Virus record (IMG/VR): IMGVR_UViG_3300018432_000010 | Span: 1 to 42,737 of that record | Origin: a virus | Reading direction: 5' to 3' (one strand) | Length of the DNA stretch: 42,737 nt | Part shown: positions 39,371-42,737 of the stretch, piece after piece | Layout: each line of letters starts with the position of its first letter | Position numbering within the stretch: position 1 is the stretch's first letter | Notes under the pieces: model-generated | Told to the model about the DNA's origin: nothing | Seen by the model: only the letters and a program-made list of their open reading frames with translations | Database searches by the model: none | Position numbers and translations under genes: made by a program

Positions 39371-39617
39371 AATGATTCCTCTTGATGCTGACGCCAACGA
39401 TCGCATCGGCGGTGGTGAAAATCGTGTGATGCGATTCGGTCGGCGGTTCGATCAGGACAATCGCCCATAAGCCGGGTGACTCGGTGTCAGCTGGAAAATA
39501 AGACCGAATCCTGACGATTTCCGCCTTAACCCATCCACTCCGGGACAGCAAGACCGCGACGATGTCCTCATCGTCTTTCAAGCTTTCCAAAAGATGGTTC
39601 AATTGTTTGTCGTTCAT
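39351..39617 (-). CDS. Hypothetical 88-residue protein
   Basis: Encodes MNDKQLNHLLESLKDDEDIV, then AEIVRIRSYFPADTESPGLW and SIKRNHYAVIED. It looks like a small alpha/beta protein. It is the first gene of the leftward primase operon, so its promoter must lie in 39618-39760, next to the iteron array. GGAGG is about 11 nt upstream of the ATG. Function unknown. Confidence 0.6.
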   Translation of the reverse strand: MNDKQLNHLLESLKDDEDIVAVLLSRSGWVKAEIVRIRSYFPADTESPGLWAIVLIEPPTESHHTIFTTADAIVGVSIKRNHYAVIED

Positions 39618-39714
39618 TTGTGCTAATGCCTCCAGGCAATGCCAAGGTGGCACGGTTGTTGATCGGACACAACCCCTCTTGTCATCAAACTCGATCGGCG
39701 TATGATTGCGCTCA

Positions 39715-39747
39715 CGGCCCGCACCAAGAGTTCCTTGGTGCGGGCCG
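39715..39747. other. Perfect hairpin upstream of the iteron array
   Basis: CGGCCCGCACCAAG (39715-39728) pairs with CTTGGTGCGGGCCG (39734-39747) around a 5-nt loop. There is no T-run next to the stem, so a terminator is unlikely. It could be part of a replication start or an mRNA leader structure of the leftward operon. Confidence 0.55.
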
Positions 39748-39763
39748 CTTGCATTTTGGAGAT

Positions 39764-40052
39764 GATCCACCCGATCCACCCGTGATCCACCCGCGACTGG
39801 ATCAACTAAGGTCCTGATAAGAAACAGACAATCGGCCTTGATCCACCCGCCCACCCGAAATCGCCCAAAACCCCCTCACACCTGCGTGGCGAGGCGCCTG
39901 TGATGCGCGCGCGTAGGTATTCCCACTATATAGGTTACACCCCTATTTGGGTGGATCGGGTGGATCAAAGGGTAGAAAGAGAGCAGAATCAAGGACTTGG
40001 TTGATCCACCCGGGACTATATGTCTATGGATCACGGGTGGATCGGGTGGATC
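39764..40052. repeat. Iteron array, nine copies of GATCCACCC
   Basis: Copies in the GATCCACCC direction are at 39764, 39773, 39784, 39840 and 40003. Copies in the GGGTGGATC direction are at 39949, 39958, 40035 and 40044. The outer groups (39764-39787 and 40029-40052) are exact inverted copies of each other over 24 bp. Arrays like this bind replication initiators or terminase small subunits. Confidence 0.9.
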
Positions 40053-40212
40053 AAGTGGCGCCGTCCCCTGTCTTCCACCCAGGATCTTGGTTCCGACAGG
40101 CGGTCGGACGGCCCGCCAATGGCCGGAATCGGGCCTGGGAGGCGTTTCAACGCTTGGTATGGGAGATTGGCGCGCTCTGGACGGAACGGCGCTCAGCGGC
40201 GATTCTAGAGCG

Positions 40213-40692
40213 ATGCGCAAAAAGGCGTTCCGAAACATGTTACGGGTCATCAGCGGCAAACGCTTCGATCCCTCGCCCGAACAGCGCGAGGCCGTCAGCT
40301 TGTTGGTGTTCATGGACGTGCCGTCGGAGCGGATTGCCGAGCACATCCAATGCTCGATGGACGAATTGCGCTATCACTTCCACCGCGAGCTGAACCTGAG
40401 TCGGGAACAGCTCCTGGCCATGTTCACGAAAAACATCTTCGAACTCGCCAATCAACGCGAGGACTTGGGCGTCGCGCTCCGGGCCAGCGAGTTGGCGACG
40501 CGCCAAGTTAGGGCTTTCCGCCAACCCAAGGATGAGCCCGCACCGCCGAGCGCCCCGGTCGAGCGCATCGAATCCCTGACCGAAACCGAGGTCGATCGTG
40601 AAATCTCCCGACTCCGACGCGTATCTGCTCAGCCTGCTGACGCGCAAGAAACGCCTGATCGATCTGAGGACGAGGCTGACGACGTGGTGTAG
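40213..40692 (+). CDS. terS: Terminase small subunit (putative)
   Basis: A 159-residue protein. FDPSPEQREAVSLLVFMDVP followed by SERIAEHIQCSMDELRYHFH is a DNA-binding helix-turn-helix, and EQLLAMFTKNIFELANQRED is an oligomerisation-type helix. The C-terminus is acidic. This is the layout of phage TerS proteins, which bind the packaging site and hand DNA to TerL. Starts at 40159 and upstream are possible; 40213 is preferred because the conserved part begins there. It overlaps terL by 95 nt. Confidence 0.7.
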   Translation: MRKKAFRNMLRVISGKRFDPSPEQREAVSLLVFMDVPSERIAEHIQCSMDELRYHFHRELNLSREQLLAMFTKNIFELANQREDLGVALRASELATRQVRAFRQPKDEPAPPSAPVERIESLTETEVDREISRLRRVSAQPADAQETPDRSEDEADDVV

Positions 40693-42115
40693 GGCCTGCG
40701 GCTACGAGCCCGCCCGCCACCACCAGCTGATCATCGAGCGCCTCGAGCGCCTGTCCCGGCGCGAGGGCAAGTCCAAGGTCATGGTCGCCATGCCCCCAGG
40801 ATCGGCTAAGAGCACCTATGGCAGCGTTCTCTTTCCGCCCTGGTATCTCGCCCGTAATCCCGGTCATTCGATCCTGGCGGCCTCGCACAGCATGGAACTG
40901 GCCGAGCGCTGGGGCCGGCGGGTCAGGAACTTGATCGAGGAGAGGTGGCAGGATTTGGGGATCGAGACTGCCCAAGGCAACCGCGCCGCCGGGCGCTGGC
41001 AGCTCGCCCCCAACGCGCGCGCGCGCGTAGGGAATTCCAATCTTCCGGCGCACCTGATGGGCGAATACCTCGCGGCGGGCTCAGGCACCGCGATCGCGGG
41101 CTTCAGAGGCGATCTCGGTATCATCGACGATCCGGTCTCGGGCCGCGAGGCGGTGGCGTCCGAGAGCCAGCGCAACAGTCTGTGGGATTGGTACGTGTTC
41201 GACTATCGCCCCAGGCTCAAGCCCGGTGCCGTGCAATTGTATATCGGAACCAGATGGCACGAGGACGATTTGGCTGGCCGCATCCTGGCCGAGGAGGGCG
41301 ACGAGTGGGAGCAGTTGACACTGCCGATGCTGGCCGAGTCCAACGACGATCCCCTCGGGCGTAGCTACGGCGAGCGCTTGTGGAGCGAATGGTTCACCGA
41401 CGCCATGGTGGCGACCGCGATGCGCGACCCGGTGCTGTGGCTCAGCCTGTACCAGCAAAGACCTACCCACGAAGAGGGGACGTTCTGGAAACGTTCCTGG
41501 CTGCACCCGGTCGCGCCCGAGCATGTCCCGCCGCGCAACACGCTCAAGATCTTCGGCGCCTCCGACTACGCCGTCTCGGCGGGCCGCGGCGACTACACCG
41601 TCCATGCCGTGATCGGGCTCGATCCCGAGGACCGGCCCTGGCTGCTGGAATTGTGGCGCGGCCAGGAGACCTCCGAGGTCTGGATCGACCAGTGGTGCCA
41701 GATCGTCAAATGGTGGAAGCCGGTCAGTTGGGCCGAGGAGCAGGGCCAGATCATCTCGGGCGTCGGGCCCTTCCTCGAGCGCGCCAGCCACAGCGCCAAG
41801 GCCTACACGGAGCGGATCCAGTTTCCGTCGCGCCTCGACAAGGGCACCCGCGCCCAGAGCATGCGCGCCCATATCGCCACGCATGGCTTGTGGTATGCCA
41901 GCGACCTGCCCGGGCGGGGCGAGTTCGAGGCCGAGCTGCTGGCGTTCCCGAACGGGCGCCACGACGACCAGCACGACGCGATTGGCCTGATCGGGCAGTT
42001 GCTCGACGTCGCGATTCATGGTCAACACCCCAAGAAGCCCGAGGCCAAGAAGGTGGTTGGCTACAAGCCCATGACCTCGCCGTCCGGCAAGGTCAACACC
42101 ATGAGGCATCTGTAG
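40598..42115 (+). CDS. terL: Terminase large subunit
   Basis: A 505-residue motor and nuclease that packages DNA into the procapsid. Walker A is AMPPGSAKST (residues 64-73) and the Walker B region is GDLGIIDDPV (171-180), followed by a coupling-type IGTRWHEDDL segment. The C-terminal nuclease has Asp323 and Asp332 (FGASDYAVSAGRGDYTVH) and a final DDQHDAIG motif. It starts with GTG at 40598, with GAGG upstream. The last 60 nt are duplicated at 42239-42298. It ends VGYKPMTSPSGKVNTMRHL. Confidence 0.92.
   Translation: MKSPDSDAYLLSLLTRKKRLIDLRTRLTTWCRACGYEPARHHQLIIERLERLSRREGKSKVMVAMPPGSAKSTYGSVLFPPWYLARNPGHSILAASHSMELAERWGRRVRNLIEERWQDLGIETAQGNRAAGRWQLAPNARARVGNSNLPAHLMGEYLAAGSGTAIAGFRGDLGIIDDPVSGREAVASESQRNSLWDWYVFDYRPRLKPGAVQLYIGTRWHEDDLAGRILAEEGDEWEQLTLPMLAESNDDPLGRSYGERLWSEWFTDAMVATAMRDPVLWLSLYQQRPTHEEGTFWKRSWLHPVAPEHVPPRNTLKIFGASDYAVSAGRGDYTVHAVIGLDPEDRPWLLELWRGQETSEVWIDQWCQIVKWWKPVSWAEEQGQIISGVGPFLERASHSAKAYTERIQFPSRLDKGTRAQSMRAHIATHGLWYASDLPGRGEFEAELLAFPNGRHDDQHDAIGLIGQLLDVAIHGQHPKKPEAKKVVGYKPMTSPSGKVNTMRHL
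42056..42115 (+). repeat. terL 3' end, functional copy
   Basis: Codes VGYKPMTSPSGKVNTMRHL plus TAG. The copy at 42239-42298 codes the same peptide with five synonymous codon changes and TAA. Confidence 0.95.
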
Positions 42116-42117
42116 TC

Positions 42118-42237
42118 ATGAATGACAAGACCTATCAGTTCTACCAATGCCCGCGTTGTGGCTTAAAGAGCTACAATCTCAACGACATCGCTCAGCGATA
42201 CTGTGGTAGGTGCCATCGGTTTGAGGATGAGCCTTAA
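42118..42237 (+). CDS. Small zinc-ribbon protein (39 residues)
   Basis: Encodes MNDKTYQFYQCPRCGLKSYN followed by LNDIAQRYCGRCHRFEDEP. CPRC and CGRC are 15 residues apart and make a complete zinc ribbon. ATG lies 3 nt after the terL stop. The gene has lower GC and other codon preferences than terL. Because a second copy of the terL tail follows it, it was probably brought in by recombination. Possibly binds nucleic acid or a packaging partner. Confidence 0.8.
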   Translation: MNDKTYQFYQCPRCGLKSYNLNDIAQRYCGRCHRFEDEP

Positions 42238-42238
42238 G

Positions 42239-42298
42239 GTCGGCTACAAGCCGATGACCAGCCCGAGCGGCAAGGTCAACACCATGCGGCATCTGTAA
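42239..42298 (+). pseudogene. Relic 3' end of a terL gene
   Basis: In frame it reads VGYKPMTSPSGKVNTMRHL and TAA, the same peptide as the end of terL, but without a start. All nine base differences to 42056-42115 are silent. So this copy evolved as a real terL end and later lost its gene body. Confidence 0.9.
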
Positions 42299-42315
42299 CC
42301 TGGAGAGAGAACCCG

Positions 42316-42737
42316 ATGAGTGAACAAGGTGACACTGCAGCGCGGCAGATGACGGCAGAGTTGCAGGGCATGGTCGATAATTTTGCCACGCGGCGGCCGC
42401 AGGAAATCGCTGACTACCAGACGGGCAAGCGGCCCCAAGTCGTGGCACGGACGGAGACAGCACCCGACGCTCGGGCCGCGCCCGTCACCAGCATCGGCGC
42501 GGCGGCGGTGGCCCAGCGCCTCGAGGCCCTGACCAAGCAGGCGGCCGACCTGGCCAAGCAGGCCGAACTGCTGGCCACGGCGCTGGCCGGACCTGAGAAG
42601 CAGGCGGGCGGTCTCGTCCGGGACAATCGTCCCAAGCCCGAGCACCTCTTTGGCAGGCAACTCATGGGGCTTGACGAAGTGGGACAGCAGCTTGACGCCA
42701 TTCACAGCGCCATCGAACGGGCGGCGCGTAGCCTTAC
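42316..42737 (+). CDS. N-terminal part of the wrap-around gene (hypothetical)
   Basis: Starts at ATG 42316 with GGAGAGAG about 7 nt upstream. It reads MSEQGDTAARQMTAELQGMV, an Ala/Pro linker, and a coiled coil (AAVAQRLEALTKQAADLAKQ). The frame runs past the contig end and ends at base 127 after joining, giving about 141 residues. No family recognised. It is in the terminase-to-portal interval, so it is possibly a structural or packaging helper. Confidence 0.85.
   Translation, partial: MSEQGDTAARQMTAELQGMVDNFATRRPQEIADYQTGKRPQVVARTETAPDARAAPVTSIGAAAVAQRLEALTKQAADLAKQAELLATALAGPEKQAGGLVRDNRPKPEHLFGRQLMGLDEVGQQLDAIHSAIERAARSL
42615..42737. repeat. Terminal direct repeat, right copy
   Basis: Exact copy of bases 1-123. 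Removing one copy gives a circle of 42,614 bp in which the reading frame starting at 42316 continues without a break into the left end. Confidence 0.97.

Larger units (their letters stand above)
39618..40212. other. Non-coding segment with iterons: candidate origin or packaging site
   Basis: I see no convincing gene in this 595-bp stretch. It contains a 14-bp-stem hairpin (39715-39747), nine perfect copies of GATCCACCC/GGGTGGATC (39764-40052) and an AT-richer centre (CTATATAGG near 39927). It separates the leftward primase operon from the rightward terminase genes. Either replication starts here, or TerS binds here for packaging. Confidence 0.7.

Noticed and set aside
39997-40212. N-terminal extension of the small terminase
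   Set aside because: The extra 72 codons cover the iteron region, read as Gly/Pro/Ser-rich low-complexity sequence, and lack an RBS.
1-42737. Integrase, attachment site, tRNA genes or CRISPR array
   Set aside because: I found no tyrosine or serine recombinase motif, no cloverleaf and no regular spacer array. The iterons at 39764-40052 are not CRISPR-like.
1-42737. True short terminal repeats of the packaged DNA
   Set aside because: The 123-bp repeat is better explained as assembly overlap because it lies inside a continuous gene, though only read-end analysis can settle it.

Overview
This window is the complete or nearly complete genome of a short-tailed (podovirus-type) double-stranded DNA phage with a P22-like virion architecture. 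The first 123 bases are repeated exactly as the last 123. One reading frame runs out of the right end and finishes at its stop codon in the left end, so the contig closes into a circle of 42,614 bp. The identity rests on a P22-type portal, an N4 gp56/DUF4043-type capsid, P22 gp4/gp10-like tail-hub proteins, a cluster of ejected internal proteins, and the absence of any tape-measure, tube or sheath gene. The DNA is strongly GC-rich with G/C-ending codons, which suggests a GC-rich proteobacterial host, perhaps an alphaproteobacterium; that host guess is weak. I see no integrase, no tRNA gene, no CRISPR array and no DNA polymerase.

Layout. (1) 40213-42737 joined to 1-25390, plus strand: small and large terminase, a zinc ribbon, a wrap-around gene, portal, scaffold, capsid, head-tail connectors, five virion or ejection proteins (one with an ADP-ribosyltransferase domain, one with a lytic transglycosylase), a His-rich collar protein, a collagen-like fibre, three tandem fibre-tip paralogues, a polysaccharide-lyase-like protein, and a lysis region with several small membrane proteins and a GH19 endolysin. 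(2) 25394-32434, minus strand, accessory and early genes: a membrane protein, a cytosine-C5 methyltransferase with a second plausible gene in another frame, small proteins, then a cassette with a VUT-family transporter, a DpdA/TGT-like transglycosylase, an XF1762/GNAT-like protein and two paralogous small proteins, and finally RecT. (3) 32515-33222, plus: a small HTH regulator and a VRR-NUC nuclease. (4) 33295-35381, minus: two ParB/DGQHR-like proteins. (5) 35493-36197, plus: an HTH regulator and two small proteins. (6) 36412-39617, minus: a primase-helicase and three small proteins. (7) 39618-40212: a non-coding segment with nine copies of a 9-bp iteron, next to the terminase genes.

How it seems to work. 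Replication probably relies on the phage primase-helicase plus the host polymerase, with RecT and the VRR-NUC nuclease for recombination. The iteron segment is either the origin or the packaging site. Two divergent promoter/operator regions next to small HTH genes (32451-32492 and 35411-35484) look like the transcriptional switches. The most interesting system is 27965-30199: a transporter of the queuosine-precursor (YhhQ/VUT) type overlapping a DpdA-like base-exchange enzyme. I infer a salvage-type 7-deazaguanine DNA modification that needs no phage-encoded biosynthesis. Also notable are two small genes inserted behind duplicated 3' ends of their upstream neighbours (terL and a 51-residue gene), and the two proteins sharing an N-terminal leader, one of which carries the ADP-ribosyltransferase.
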